Part shown: piece by piece, positions 1 through 8,973 of the stretch
Layout of the letters: each line of letters begins with the position of its first letter
Numbering within the stretch: the first letter of the stretch is position 1
Program-made: the position numbers and the translations under genes
DNA from: Schaedlerella arabinosiphila
GTDB lineage: Bacteria; Bacillota; Clostridia; Lachnospirales; Lachnospiraceae
DNA length: 64,000 bases
Reading direction: 5' to 3'
Assembly: GCF_003885045.1 (NCBI RefSeq)
Contig: NZ_RHJS01000002.1
Span: 5,387,302-5,451,301, forward strand
Notes under the pieces: generated by a model
Told to the model about the DNA's origin: nothing
The model's database searches: none
Seen by the model: only the letters and a program-made list of their open reading frames with translations

Positions 1-101
1 CGGCGTACCTGCCGGAATGGGCTGCGCGGCTTGGACAGTATCTGCCGCTGAATTTTCTGCACAGATATTGTGCGGAATTGTTTTTCGGGCGTGTGCAGTG
101 A
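1..101 (+). CDS. C-terminal end of an ABC-2 type permease (partial)
   Basis: The window opens inside a gene. The frame starting at base 3 reads 32 residues (AYLPEWAARLGQYLPLNFLH onward) and stops with TGA at 99-101. The tail resembles the C-terminus of ABC-2 family membrane subunits, and the next gene is a second, related permease ending with a similar AAYVP segment. Together they look like a two-permease exporter whose ATPase would lie to the left of the window. The assignment rests on context and a short tail only. Confidence 0.5.
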   Translation, partial: AYLPEWAARLGQYLPLNFLHRYCAELFFGRVQ

Positions 102-184
102 AGGAAAGACTGCTGCTGGGTCTGCAGATATTTCCGGTGTTTTTTAGTTAAAGGTAAGGATACAAGATACAGGGATATTTTCTT

Positions 185-1213
185 ATGAAACAATACATCA
201 TATGGTATACATTGCAGTTCAAGGCATGGGTAAGGCGGAAAACGTCGTGGATGCAGGTTCTGGGCATGATCCTGCTGGTGGTTCTGACCGCGCAGGTTCA
301 ACTGCCTGACGCGGAAAATACAAGGGTCGGCGTCTGCAGCGCGCCGGACGAATACGCGGGCAGGGTTTTGGAGCGTCTCAGGGCAGGGGACAGCATGTTT
401 GATTTTATCGAATATCCGCAGGAAACGGCCATGCGTCAGGATCTGGTGGCGGGCAGGATCGAATGCGGGTTTATTTTTTCAGAAAACTTTCAAGAACTGG
501 TTCAGGAGGGGCGTATCAAGGACTCCGTAACATATATCTGCACGCCCTTTTCCGCAAAGGGGATGGTGGTCCAGGAGACATTTTATGCGGCATTTTTTGA
601 AGGATACAGCGAAAAAATCCTGATCGACAGCGAGAAGGAGATCTACGGCAGAAGCGATGAAAGCCTGACGGAAGCGCTTTTGGAAAAAAGGCGGGGCTAC
701 CTGCAGAGCAGCGAAATGTTTCAGATGGATATCATAGAGTCGGAACAGAAACCGGGGAAACCAGGGGTGTCCGGGGAAGCACGGCCGGTTCAGGGGATGG
801 CGGGGCTGTTTGTCTTTGCGGTTTTGTGGATGGCCCAGGCAAGGAAGTTTGGCGGAAATGGAAACGGCATACTGTCTGCTCTGGATCGGGGGCGGCGGTG
901 GAAGTTCCAATATCTGGGCTGTCTGGCGGAGGCCACCATCCCGGCGGCGGTGGGAGTGATTCTCGTCCTTCTGTCACCGGGGCACAGAGGGGCAGAAAGG
1001 GAGATCGCCAGCATGGTTGTCTTTGTTCTGGTTTGCAGCTTCTGGGTGCTGGCCGTGGGCAGGCTGTTTCGCAGCAGTACGGCATTTGCGGGATGGACGC
1101 TGACCATGCTGCTGGTTCAGATGGCAGTCTGCCCGGTGTTTGCCGACCTGGCGGCGTATGTGCCGGCAGTAAAGGTAATCAGGTGGGGATTCCCGCTGGG
1201 GTGGCTGAGGTGA
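185..1213 (+). CDS. ABC-2 type transporter permease
   Basis: This 342-residue protein has one N-terminal membrane segment (about residues 22-38), a soluble extracytoplasmic region of about 160 residues, then four hydrophobic segments from about residue 205 to the end. That is the usual plan of an ABC-2 exporter subunit (membrane, large loop, several membrane helices). It starts 83 bases after the preceding permease fragment, so both were probably one operon. The protein stops right after a hydrophobic segment (ending GWLR) with no final helix pair, so its C-terminus may have been shortened when the downstream repeat region arose. The substrate cannot be told. Membrane location is secure; the exporter role is inferred. 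Confidence 0.7.
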   Translation: MKQYIIWYTLQFKAWVRRKTSWMQVLGMILLVVLTAQVQLPDAENTRVGVCSAPDEYAGRVLERLRAGDSMFDFIEYPQETAMRQDLVAGRIECGFIFSENFQELVQEGRIKDSVTYICTPFSAKGMVVQETFYAAFFEGYSEKILIDSEKEIYGRSDESLTEALLEKRRGYLQSSEMFQMDIIESEQKPGKPGVSGEARPVQGMAGLFVFAVLWMAQARKFGGNGNGILSALDRGRRWKFQYLGCLAEATIPAAVGVILVLLSPGHRGAEREIASMVVFVLVCSFWVLAVGRLFRSSTAFAGWTLTMLLVQMAVCPVFADLAAYVPAVKVIRWGFPLGWLR

Positions 1214-1292
1214 ATTTTTTCCAACTGTACGGCTGCAGGTTTTCTGTATCAGCAGCCTGCCCAGGGACGCTCCATTCGGAAAATGTAATGAA

Positions 1293-1453
1293 TTTTAAAA
1301 GAGTCGTGCAGACAATGTGTGCGGTAAAAGAAAAAGTCGTGACCAAAATGTGGTTGAAACAAGAAAAAGACGTGCCTAAAATGTGATTGAAGCAAGAAAA
1401 AGTCGTGCCGAAAATGTGATTGAAACAAGAAAAAGTCGTGCCGAAAAATGTGT
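1293..1453. repeat. 33-bp tandem repeat array upstream of an AAA ATPase gene
   Basis: Two exact-length 33-bp units lie at 1354-1386 and 1387-1419. A 34-bp unit follows at 1420-1453, and degenerate units precede at about 1322-1353 and 1293-1321. Each carries the core AAAAAGTCGTGCCGAAAATG (some with one or two changes) and, in the better units, begins TTGAAACAAG. The unit length is divisible by three, but the only frame holding a repeated peptide has stops in most units, so it is not coding. The region 1214-1588 holds no other gene. Confidence 0.85.
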
Positions 1454-1588
1454 ATAAAATATTGAAAAACGGCATAAAATGTGGTATGTATAGTATAAAC
1501 GTTCCAAACGGGATTATGGATGCGTCTGCAAGGGGAGCGGGCGGATGAAGAATCGTCCGGAATGAAAGTCAGGAGAGGTGGCGAAAAT

Positions 1589-2884
1589 ATGTACCGCAGA
1601 TTGCTTGAACGATTAAAACGATGGAAAGAGGACGAGAACCGGAAGCCGATGATCATACGGGGCGCGAGACAGGTTGGGAAGACATGGCTCATGAAGGAAT
1701 TTGGGCGGACATGTTATGAGAGCTGCGCGTATATTTCCATGGATGAGAACGAGATTATGGAAAATGTATTTCGGGATGCGTTTGACATCGGCCGTATCAT
1801 TTCGGCACTGGAGATTTCAGTCGGATTCAAAATCATCCCCGGGAAGACCCTGCTGATCTTTGACGAGGTTCAGGAGATTCCCAGGGCGCTCAAAGCGCTC
1901 AAATATTTTTATGAGGAGGCTCCGGAGTATCATGTGGTTGCTGCCGGTTCCCTGCTTGGGGTGGCGCTTCATGAGGGTACCTCGTTTCCGGTGGGGAAGG
2001 TGGATTTCTGCGATTTGTACCCATTGGATTACCAGGAATTTTTATGCGCCTGCGGAGAGGAAAAACTGGCAGAGCTGCTGAACTCGAAGGATTACGGCTT
2101 CATTACCAATTTTAAAAATAAATACATCGATTATCTGAAGTTTTACTATTATGTGGGCGGTATGCCGGAGGCGGTGGTCACGTATCTGAACAGCAAAGAC
2201 CTGAAACGTGTCCGGAGCGTGCAGAACCGTCTCCTTTCCGCCTATGAAAATGATTTTTCAAAGCATGCCCCGTCGGAGATCGTGACGCGGATTCGGATGC
2301 TTTGGAATTCTGTTCCGACACAGCTTGCGAAGGAAAATAAGAAGTTTTTGTACGGCCTGATCCGTGAAGGGGCCAGGGCAAGGGAGTACGAGGTGGCCAT
2401 TACATGGCTGATCGACTGCGGGCTCATCCACAAGATTCATCGTGTGAAAAAGCCGGATTACCCTCTGCGGGCGTATCAGGATTTTCAGGCATTTAAGCTG
2501 TTTATACTGGACGTCGGGCTTCTGGGCGCCATGGCCAGGCTGAATGCAAAACTGATCCTGGAAGGAAACCGGCTGTTTGAGGAATTTAAAGGGGCGTTGA
2601 CGGAGCAGTACGTATTGCAGCAATTGGTAACGGATGAAGAAAATGATATTTTTTACTGGACTTCGGATACGGCAAAGGCGGAGATCGATTTCCTGATTCA
2701 AAATGAAGAGGGGATTGTGCCGATTGAGGTGAAGGCAGAGGAAAATCTGCAGGCCAAAAGCTTGAAGTCATTTTATAATAAATACCATCCCGGACTGGCG
2801 GTACGCACTTCTATGTCCGACTACAGGGAGCAGGATTGGATGGTGAATATTCCGCTGTACTTGATTGGGAGCGGGCTGCAGTAG
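1589..2884 (+). CDS. AAA+ ATPase with C-terminal DUF4143 (PD-(D/E)XK-like) domain
   Basis: A 431-residue protein of the AAA_14 plus DUF4143 family. The start ATG at 1589 (MYRRLLERL) is preceded by AGGAGAGG; in-frame codons further upstream have no comparable ribosome site. The Walker A motif is GARQVGKTW near residue 25, and Walker B is LLIFDEVQE near residue 90. A nuclease-fold-like C-terminal block reads TAKAEIDFLIQ, then VPIEVKAEEN. The biochemical role of this family is unproven; members are common in gut Clostridia and Bacteroidia, often in many copies and near mobile DNA. A paralogue lies at 60206-61501 and shares the same layout. It stands directly downstream of the tandem repeat array. 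Family call is firm, function unknown. Confidence 0.85.
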   Translation: MYRRLLERLKRWKEDENRKPMIIRGARQVGKTWLMKEFGRTCYESCAYISMDENEIMENVFRDAFDIGRIISALEISVGFKIIPGKTLLIFDEVQEIPRALKALKYFYEEAPEYHVVAAGSLLGVALHEGTSFPVGKVDFCDLYPLDYQEFLCACGEEKLAELLNSKDYGFITNFKNKYIDYLKFYYYVGGMPEAVVTYLNSKDLKRVRSVQNRLLSAYENDFSKHAPSEIVTRIRMLWNSVPTQLAKENKKFLYGLIREGARAREYEVAITWLIDCGLIHKIHRVKKPDYPLRAYQDFQAFKLFILDVGLLGAMARLNAKLILEGNRLFEEFKGALTEQYVLQQLVTDEENDIFYWTSDTAKAEIDFLIQNEEGIVPIEVKAEENLQAKSLKSFYNKYHPGLAVRTSMSDYREQDWMVNIPLYLIGSGLQ

Positions 2885-2909
2885 GGCAACGTGCGGCGGA
2901 ATAGAAGTT

Positions 2910-2964
2910 CTTCGTAAATTCGGTAAAAAACGTTCATATATATTTCGTAAATCCATGATATAAT
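2910..2964 (+). promoter_or_regulatory. Possible promoter region of the histidine kinase gene
   Basis: A TATAAT box lies at 2959-2964, about 60 bases before the kinase start. No good -35 box is seen at the standard distance. The 9-mer TTCGTAAAT occurs twice (about 2911 and 2944), which may be a regulator site. Weak evidence. Confidence 0.35.
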
Positions 2965-3025
2965 CAAAATACTTACAGACAATGATGATTTCATGATAAG
3001 ACCTCTGGTAAAAAGGAGCTGACTT

Positions 3026-3886
3026 ATGTTCGGAAACAAGACACTGGAGCGGCTGGGCCGGATGCTGGACGATGCCATTGCCGGGACATTTCAGGAGGGG
3101 GATTATGACGAGACGAAGCTCTCCCGGCTGGAATCCAGGTGGAAGCAGTACCTGGCCGCATCGGCGCTGTCCGGGGAAAACCTGCGCCGGGAGAAGGAGA
3201 ATGTAAAAAGTCTTGTCTCCGACATTTCCCATCAGACCAAGACACCGATGACAAATCTGAAAATGTACACAGCCCTGTTAGAGGAAAACCTGCGGGCCGA
3301 GATGCATATGGAAAGCCGTGAGGAAAGCATGGAGATGCTGCAGGAGATTCTGCGGCAGACGGAAAAAATGGAATTTCTGATCCAGTCGCTGACCAAGATA
3401 TCCCGGCTGGAAACCAATATTGTGGAGGTGCGTCCCGCATTTCAGGAGATTTCGGTGCTGCTGGCAGAAGCGGAGGCCGGAATCCGGCAGCGGGCGGCAA
3501 ATAAGGAGATCCGTATACGGAACATTTACACCGGAAACGGCAGTGCGTGTTATGATCTGAAATGGACGAAGGAAGCGCTGGAAAATATTCTGGACAACGC
3601 GGTGAAATATTCGCCCTGCGGTTCGGAGATCCTTATGTCGGTGACAGAATATGAAATGTACGTGGCCGTTTCGGTGAAGGACCGGGGGCGGGGAATCCGG
3701 GAGGAGGATGTGCCGAAGATCTTCGGGCGATTTTACCGGGCTGAGGATGTGCAGCAGGAGGAGGGCGTCGGCATCGGGCTGTACCTGGCCCGGGAAATAT
3801 TGAAAAAAGAGAATGGGTATATTAAGGTAAAATCTGCGGAGGGGGAAGGGGCGGAGTTTATACTGTACCTTCCGCGGAATAAATGA
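3026..3886 (+). CDS. Sensor histidine kinase, lacking membrane sensor region
   Basis: A 286-residue kinase. The phospho-acceptor H box SDISHQTKTP has its histidine at residue 69. The N box ALENILDNAVKYSP and the G boxes DRGRGI and GVGIGLYLAREI complete a HisKA plus HATPase_c module. There are no membrane helices, so it is soluble or recruited to the membrane. Kinases of this short soluble form are typically paired with an adjacent OmpR-type regulator and control an adjacent BceAB/MacB-like exporter. The exporter is present 230 bases downstream, but no response regulator is next to the kinase. AAAAAGGAG precedes the ATG. Kinase identity is firm; the partner regulator is missing from the window. 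Confidence 0.88.
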   Translation: MFGNKTLERLGRMLDDAIAGTFQEGDYDETKLSRLESRWKQYLAASALSGENLRREKENVKSLVSDISHQTKTPMTNLKMYTALLEENLRAEMHMESREESMEMLQEILRQTEKMEFLIQSLTKISRLETNIVEVRPAFQEISVLLAEAEAGIRQRAANKEIRIRNIYTGNGSACYDLKWTKEALENILDNAVKYSPCGSEILMSVTEYEMYVAVSVKDRGRGIREEDVPKIFGRFYRAEDVQQEEGVGIGLYLAREILKKENGYIKVKSAEGEGAEFILYLPRNK

Positions 3887-3913
3887 GGGGATAAAAGAGA
3901 TGAACATTAACGA

Positions 3914-3942
3914 ATGGGAAGCACGTGCTTCCCATATTTTTT
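3914..3942 (+). terminator. Rho-independent terminator after the histidine kinase
   Basis: A perfect 22-bp palindrome (ATGGGAAGCAC and its complement, 3914-3935) is followed by ATTTTTTT. It sits 27 bases after the kinase stop codon. Confidence 0.8.
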
Positions 3943-4006
3943 TGGAGAGAACATGTTTTTACTAAAAGGTAAATTGAAATTCATCAAACTACCGGCAGCA
4001 GCGGCA

Positions 4007-4039
4007 AATCTTTCACAACTGTTAGATTTGTGAAAGATT
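4007..4039. promoter_or_regulatory. 12-bp inverted repeat upstream of the ABC exporter
   Basis: AATCTTTCACAA (4007-4018) and its exact complement TTGTGAAAGATT (4028-4039) are separated by 9 bases, about 80 bases before the ATPase start. No T-run follows, so it is more likely an operator (for example for a response regulator answering cell-envelope stress) than a terminator. A GATAAAAT box follows at about 4056. The regulator is not identified. Confidence 0.5.
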
Positions 4040-4116
4040 GTGGTAAGAACCCTGTGATAAAATAAGGAAAGTGAAATATAGAACTCACCAAATAATCAGT
4101 GAAAGAAGGCTAAAGC

Positions 4117-4836
4117 ATGAACGTCTTATGTACGGAAAACCTAAAAAAATATTATGGAAGCGGAGAAAACCAGGTGAAAGCCCTGGACGGGATCAGCCTG
4201 GATGTGGAGCGGGGCGAATTTGCCGCCATCGTAGGCAGCTCGGGCTCCGGAAAATCCACCCTGCTCCACATGTTGGGCGGCCTGGACCGCCCCACAGCGG
4301 GAAAAGTCTATGTAGATGAAAAGGACATCTCGGACTTAAAAGACGACGCACTTTGCGTATTCCGCAGGCGGAAGATCGGATTTGTATTTCAGAGCTACAA
4401 CCTGGTTCCGGTGCTGAATGTATATGAAAATATCGTGCTGCCCATCGAGCTGGACGGAAACACCGTGGACAAAAATTATGTAAAACAGGTCATTGAAATC
4501 CTGGGGCTTTCCGACCGGATACACCGCCTGCCGGGCCAGCTTTCCGGCGGCCAGCAGCAGAGGGTTGCCATTGCAAGGGCACTGGCCGCCAAACCGGCGA
4601 TCCTTCTGGCAGATGAGCCCACCGGAAACCTGGATTCCCGCACCAGCCAGGATGTTCTGGGGCTTTTAAAGGTGACGGGGGAGCGGTTCGGGCAGACCAT
4701 GGTGATGATCACCCACAACGAGGAGATTGCCCAGATGGCCGACCGGATCATTCGGATCGAAGACGGACGGATCAGGGCGGACAGCGCAGGAGGAGCAGAA
4801 AAATCCATACAAAAAGGCGGTGGCTGTCATGCGTAA
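4117..4836 (+). CDS. ABC transporter ATP-binding protein, MacB/BceA (LolD) type
   Basis: A 239-residue ATPase with Walker A GSSGSGKST, Q-loop FVFQSYNLVP, signature LSGGQQQR, Walker B ILLADEPTGNLD and H-loop MITHN. The DEPTGNLD form is typical of the MacB/FtsE/BceA exporter clade. It overlaps the next gene, an FtsX-type permease, by 8 bases, so the two are translationally coupled and form one exporter. With the nearby kinase the arrangement resembles peptide-antibiotic detoxification modules of Firmicutes (BceRS-BceAB), but the substrate is inferred only from that resemblance. Confidence 0.92.
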   Translation: MNVLCTENLKKYYGSGENQVKALDGISLDVERGEFAAIVGSSGSGKSTLLHMLGGLDRPTAGKVYVDEKDISDLKDDALCVFRRRKIGFVFQSYNLVPVLNVYENIVLPIELDGNTVDKNYVKQVIEILGLSDRIHRLPGQLSGGQQQRVAIARALAAKPAILLADEPTGNLDSRTSQDVLGLLKVTGERFGQTMVMITHNEEIAQMADRIIRIEDGRIRADSAGGAEKSIQKGGGCHA

Positions 4837-7474
4837 TGTAAACAACAAGAAAGCCATCCGACGCCTGGCGGACAAAAGTTTTCGCGCCGCCCGCACCAGA
4901 AATATTATTGCCGTGACAGCCATAGCACTGACTGCCATGCTGTTTACCGCCCTGTTTACCCTCGGCATCGGCACCGTAGAAAATTTTCAGCAGGCCACCA
5001 TGCGGCAGAGCGGCGGCGACAGCCATGGAGTGATCAAGAACCTCAGCCCCGAGCAGTATGAAAAATTAAGCCGGGATCCGTCCATTGAGGAAACCGCAGA
5101 CTGCATGCTGATGGCGGAAACCGTTACCAATCCGGAATTTTTGAAACGCCATGCGGAGCTGTGGTACATTCCGGAATACCATTATCCCCATTGTTTTATT
5201 GAGATCATAGAGGGGAAAGCTCCTGAATCGGCCGATGAAATCCTGATGGACCAGGTATCCATGGAGCTCCTTGGCCTGGAAGCAAAAGCCGGACAGCAGG
5301 TGACCCTTGGGCTTCAGATCAAGCCTCGGGACACAGAAACCGTGGAGCGGAAGTTTACCGTTTCCGGCGTTATCAAGGCAGATCCGGCGCTGAACGTGGG
5401 ATTTGGAATCGTGAGCGGCGGATATCGGGAAGCCCATGCAGACGAACTGACCTATACCTACCATGAGGATTTTGCAAATACAGGCTCCGTTCGGATGGAT
5501 GTAAATTTTTCCAATTCCTTTTCCATTCAGAAAAAACTGGAAAAAGTGATCGCAAACGGAGGATATTCGACAGACGAGATAGAAGCCAATGCAAACTGGG
5601 CCTATATTTCCGATGGGGCAGACAGCGATCCGATCACCACAGGAGCGGTGCTGGGCGGGCTGCTGCTGATCATGCTGACCGGATATCTGATCATTTACAA
5701 CATTTTTCAGATTTCCGTTATACGGGATATACGCTATTACGGGCTTCTGAAAACCATCGGCGCCACAAGCCGCCAGGTGAAAAAAATCCTGCGCAGGCAG
5801 GCTCTGTTCCTGGGACTGATGGGGATTCCACTGGGGCTGGTCCTTGGATTTCTGATCGGGACGGGGATCACGCCGAAAATAGTGGAAATATCCAGCTATG
5901 AATATACGGAAATGGAAGTTTCTGCCAATCCGTGGATTTTTCTGGGGGCAGCCGTATTTACCATGCTGACGCTGTGGATTTCCACGGGAAATCCAGCAAG
6001 GATCGCGGCAAAGGTTTCGCCGGTGGAAGCAGTCCGCTACACAGACGGCGGCGAGCCGAAGCAAAAACGGAGCAGACGGACAGCCGACAGAAAGGGTGCA
6101 GCCGGCGGAATGGCTGCGGCAGGCAGGGAGAAGAAAACCACGGATGGCGGCAAGCTGTGGCGGATGGCATTTTCCAATCTGGGAAGAAATAAAAAACGAA
6201 CCGTGCTGGTGCTCTGTTCCCTGTCCCTGGCGGTGGTGCTGCTCAACAGCGTATTCACGGTGACCCATGCCTTTGATATGGACCGATATCTGAGGAAATT
6301 CGTCTCATCCGATTTTCTGATCGCAAATGCGGTCTATTATCAAAGCCTGTACACCGGCAGCTCCGAGGAAACGGTGCAGGAGGAAAAGCTGACGGAATCC
6401 TTTATCAAGGTATGCGAAGGACTGGACGGTTTCCAAAAAGGCGGGCGGCTCTATTTCAGCGTGACGGCCGCCGCGTTAAAAGGTGACAGATGGACTCCGC
6501 CGGAAACGGTGCCGAAGGATGACAACGGGATTGTAGGCAGATATGTGCAGGGGAAATTTTATCCGCTGAATAGGCGGGGAAATAATTATCTGGCAAGTCT
6601 CTGCGGAATGGAGGATTTCTTCTATGATAAACTGGAGATCTGGAAAGGGGAGTCTGACCTGCAGGTCATCCGGGAAAAGCTGGCCTCCGGAAAGTATCTT
6701 CTGTGCTCGGTTTTCACGGATGACAACGCGGCTGTAGAGGAAGATACGGTTATGCACCAGCCGGGGGATAAGATTGTCCTTGTCTGCGGGGATGGACAGG
6801 AAAGGGAGTTTGAGGTGCTTTCCCTGATCAAGGAAAATTATTACGGAATGACGAACCGCCGAAAGTCAGAATTTCTGTACTATGTGCCTGCGGATGTATT
6901 TCAGGAAATGGCTTCCGACCAGTACCTGATGAGCTACTCCTTCGATGTGGAGGACGGCCGGGGGGATGAAATTGCACGCAGACTGGAATCCTACACAAAA
7001 ACGGAGGAACCGATGATGCACTACGAATCCAAAGGGACGTGGGAGGACCAGTTCCACCAGCTCTCCGGACTGTTTACCCTGGTTGGCGGGGTTATGACAC
7101 TTGTGGTAGGCCTGATCGGAATCCTGAACTTCTCCAATTCCGTGCTTACCGGGATCGTGACCCGGCAGCAGGAATTTGCCATGCTGGAAGCCATCGGCAT
7201 GACAAAAAAGCAGATTCGGAAAATGGTGGTGCTGGAAGGGCTGTATTACGCCGGCGGAACGATTGTATTTTCCCTGGTGTTTGGATGTGCATTTTCAGCC
7301 ACGATCCTGCGGATGCTGACAAACGGCATGTGGTTCATGCAGTATCAGTTCGTGATCTGGCCCATGCTGGCTGTATTCCCGGTGCTGCTGCTTTTGGGGT
7401 ACGCTGTGCCGGAGATGGCGATACGGCTGGGGAAGAAGGAAAGCGTAGTGGAAAGGCTGCGTAGACCGGAATAA
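4829..7474 (+). CDS. FtsX-family ABC transporter permease (MacB/BceB-like)
   Basis: An 881-residue permease starting at ATG 4829, inside the end of the ATPase gene (MRNVNNKKAIRRL). It holds two FtsX-type halves: a helix at about 25-48, a large extracellular domain, three helices around 270-415, a charged linker, then a second repeat with a helix near 460, another extracellular domain and three helices at about 750-865. Both halves carry the typical motif of a conserved R/K-rich turn (YGLLKTIGATSRQVK and FAMLEAIGMTKKQIR). It pairs with the preceding ATPase. Likely roles are peptide or lipid export or antimicrobial peptide sensing; which one is not shown by sequence. Confidence 0.9.
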   Translation: MRNVNNKKAIRRLADKSFRAARTRNIIAVTAIALTAMLFTALFTLGIGTVENFQQATMRQSGGDSHGVIKNLSPEQYEKLSRDPSIEETADCMLMAETVTNPEFLKRHAELWYIPEYHYPHCFIEIIEGKAPESADEILMDQVSMELLGLEAKAGQQVTLGLQIKPRDTETVERKFTVSGVIKADPALNVGFGIVSGGYREAHADELTYTYHEDFANTGSVRMDVNFSNSFSIQKKLEKVIANGGYSTDEIEANANWAYISDGADSDPITTGAVLGGLLLIMLTGYLIIYNIFQISVIRDIRYYGLLKTIGATSRQVKKILRRQALFLGLMGIPLGLVLGFLIGTGITPKIVEISSYEYTEMEVSANPWIFLGAAVFTMLTLWISTGNPARIAAKVSPVEAVRYTDGGEPKQKRSRRTADRKGAAGGMAAAGREKKTTDGGKLWRMAFSNLGRNKKRTVLVLCSLSLAVVLLNSVFTVTHAFDMDRYLRKFVSSDFLIANAVYYQSLYTGSSEETVQEEKLTESFIKVCEGLDGFQKGGRLYFSVTAAALKGDRWTPPETVPKDDNGIVGRYVQGKFYPLNRRGNNYLASLCGMEDFFYDKLEIWKGESDLQVIREKLASGKYLLCSVFTDDNAAVEEDTVMHQPGDKIVLVCGDGQEREFEVLSLIKENYYGMTNRRKSEFLYYVPADVFQEMASDQYLMSYSFDVEDGRGDEIARRLESYTKTEEPMMHYESKGTWEDQFHQLSGLFTLVGGVMTLVVGLIGILNFSNSVLTGIVTRQQEFAMLEAIGMTKKQIRKMVVLEGLYYAGGTIVFSLVFGCAFSATILRMLTNGMWFMQYQFVIWPMLAVFPVLLLLGYAVPEMAIRLGKKESVVERLRRPE

Positions 7475-7499
7475 AAAAACTATTTTCCACAAAAGATGA

Positions 7500-7528
7500 T
7501 TGAAAAAAGCTGAGTAAAAGGATATAAT
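7500..7528 (+). promoter_or_regulatory. Sigma-A type promoter for the second AAA ATPase gene
   Basis: TTGAAA (7500-7505), a 17-base spacer and TATAAT (7523-7528), 53 bases before the ATG at 7581. Confidence 0.7.
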
Positions 7529-7580
7529 CTATTTTAGAAAAATTGCAAAACATGCAAAAATCTAAAATGGGAGATGGGGC

Positions 7581-8837
7581 ATGGAAATACAAAGAAATGA
7601 ATATCTTGAGAAATTAATAAATAAAAAGCATAATGGCCTCATTAAGATCATAACCGGGGTAAGGAGATGTGGAAAATCATATTTGCTTTTTAAACTGTTT
7701 AAGCAGTATCTGCTGAAGGAGAATATAGCTCCTGACCATATTATTGAGATTGCCTTTGATGACAGAAGGAATAAAAAACTGAGAGACCCGGACAACTGTC
7801 TTGAATATGTGGATTCCAAGATTCTGGACCAGGATATGCATTATATTCTTCTGGATGAAGTGCAGCTTATGGCTGAATTTGAGGATGTATTAAATTCTTT
7901 CCTTCATATGGAGTGTGTGGACGTATATGTTACCGGAAGCAATTCGAAATTTTTGTCCTCAGATATTATAACAGAATTCCGGGGCCGGGGGGATGAGATT
8001 CGTGTTTATTCTTTGAGCTTTTCCGAGTTTTATGCAGCACGGAAATTTGAATCCTGGGAGGAAGCCTGGAATCAGTACTATACCTATGGTGGGTTGCCGT
8101 ATATTTTACATCTGGACAAAGAGGAGGATAAAGCGGCATATTTAAAAAGATTGTTTGCGGAAACCTACCTTAAGGATATTATTGAACGGCATCGAATTCA
8201 AAATGATGTTCAGTTAGACGAGCTTGTCAACATCATTTCTTCCGCTGTGGGTTCACTGACAAATGCCAATAAGCTGGCAAATACCTTTAAAAGCAACGAA
8301 CATGCAGAGTTATCTGCTCCGACGATTAAGCAGTATCTGGAATATTTAGAAGATGCGTTTATTATTGAAAAAGCAGTGCGTTATGACATCAAAGGGAAAA
8401 AATATATTAATACGCCGTACAAATATTATTTTGTAGATGTGGGACTCAGAAATGCCCGGCTGAACTTCAGACAACAGGAAGAAACACACATCATGGAGAA
8501 TATTATTTTTAATGAGCTTAGAATACGGGGATTTTCTGTCGATGTAGGAATTGTTGAGGTAAGTGAGCCAAATGAGAAGGGTTTTTATGTACGGAAACAG
8601 ACAGAGGTTGACTTTGTGATAAATAAAGGAAACAGAAGATATTATATCCAGTCGGCATTTCGGCTGCCGACAGAAGAAAAGGAATGGCAGGAAAAAAGGC
8701 CCCTTCATACTATTGCAGATTCATTCAAGAAGATCATTGTTGTAAAGGATAACATGATGCTCAAGAGAGATGAGAGCGGAATTGTGACAATGGGACTGAA
8801 AGAATTCCTGATGGATAAAAACAGCCTGGATAAGTAA
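7581..8837 (+). CDS. AAA+ ATPase (AAA_14/DUF4143 type)
   Basis: A 418-residue protein of the same superfamily as 1589-2884 and 60206-61501, but a distant branch. Walker A is TGVRRCGKSY (about residue 25), Walker B is YILLDEVQL (about 90), and a sensor-like VTGSNSKFL follows. The C-terminal DUF4143-like region ends with a TEVDFVINKG block. GGGAGATGGGG precedes the ATG. The gene is more AT-rich than its left neighbour. Its last 26 bases and the three bases after the stop form one copy of a 29-bp direct repeat; the second copy lies 1.5 kb downstream, so the 3' end served as an insertion site that kept the protein intact. Function of the family is not established. Confidence 0.82.
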   Translation: MEIQRNEYLEKLINKKHNGLIKIITGVRRCGKSYLLFKLFKQYLLKENIAPDHIIEIAFDDRRNKKLRDPDNCLEYVDSKILDQDMHYILLDEVQLMAEFEDVLNSFLHMECVDVYVTGSNSKFLSSDIITEFRGRGDEIRVYSLSFSEFYAARKFESWEEAWNQYYTYGGLPYILHLDKEEDKAAYLKRLFAETYLKDIIERHRIQNDVQLDELVNIISSAVGSLTNANKLANTFKSNEHAELSAPTIKQYLEYLEDAFIIEKAVRYDIKGKKYINTPYKYYFVDVGLRNARLNFRQQEETHIMENIIFNELRIRGFSVDVGIVEVSEPNEKGFYVRKQTEVDFVINKGNRRYYIQSAFRLPTEEKEWQEKRPLHTIADSFKKIIVVKDNMMLKRDESGIVTMGLKEFLMDKNSLDK

Positions 8838-8840
8838 GGG
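8812..8840. repeat. 29-bp direct repeat, left copy (att-like)
   Basis: This copy starts TGGATAAAAA and ends AAGTAAGGG. It is identical base for base to 10346-10374, overlaps the last codons and stop of the AAA ATPase gene, and marks the left edge of the remnant element. Confidence 0.8.
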
Positions 8841-8859
8841 GCTGTTGCAACAGCTCCTT
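8836..8859 (+). terminator. Loop-less palindrome right after the AAA gene
   Basis: A 12-bp arm (AAGGGGCTGTTG) is followed at once by its complement with one G-T mismatch (CAACAGCTCCTT). It overlaps the att-like repeat. No T-tail follows, so it may be an element-end palindrome rather than a terminator. Confidence 0.4.
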
Positions 8860-8973
8860 GATACTTCTGATTTTCCGCTCCCCATGCCCCCGGATATTGC
8901 ACATCTATCACTGTGCATTCTGGTTCCTACTCATATAGTTACAGCATGGCAGCAAAGCCGCCATGAAGAATCA

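Noticed and set aside
1219..1232. CCAACTGTACGG also present at 48309-48320
   Set aside because: Only 12 bases match and the surroundings do not; treated as chance.
826..1386. Open frame running from the permease gene into the tandem repeats
   Set aside because: It overlaps the permease in another frame, and its repeat part reaches a stop in the second good unit; no ribosome site.
1293..1453. Type III toxin-antitoxin (ToxI-like) repeat array
   Set aside because: Unit length fits, but the gene after the array is an AAA+DUF4143 ATPase, not a ToxN/CptN/TenpN endoribonuclease, and no terminator separates array and gene.
1293..1453. CRISPR array
   Set aside because: Units are contiguous with no variable spacers and there are no cas genes in the window.
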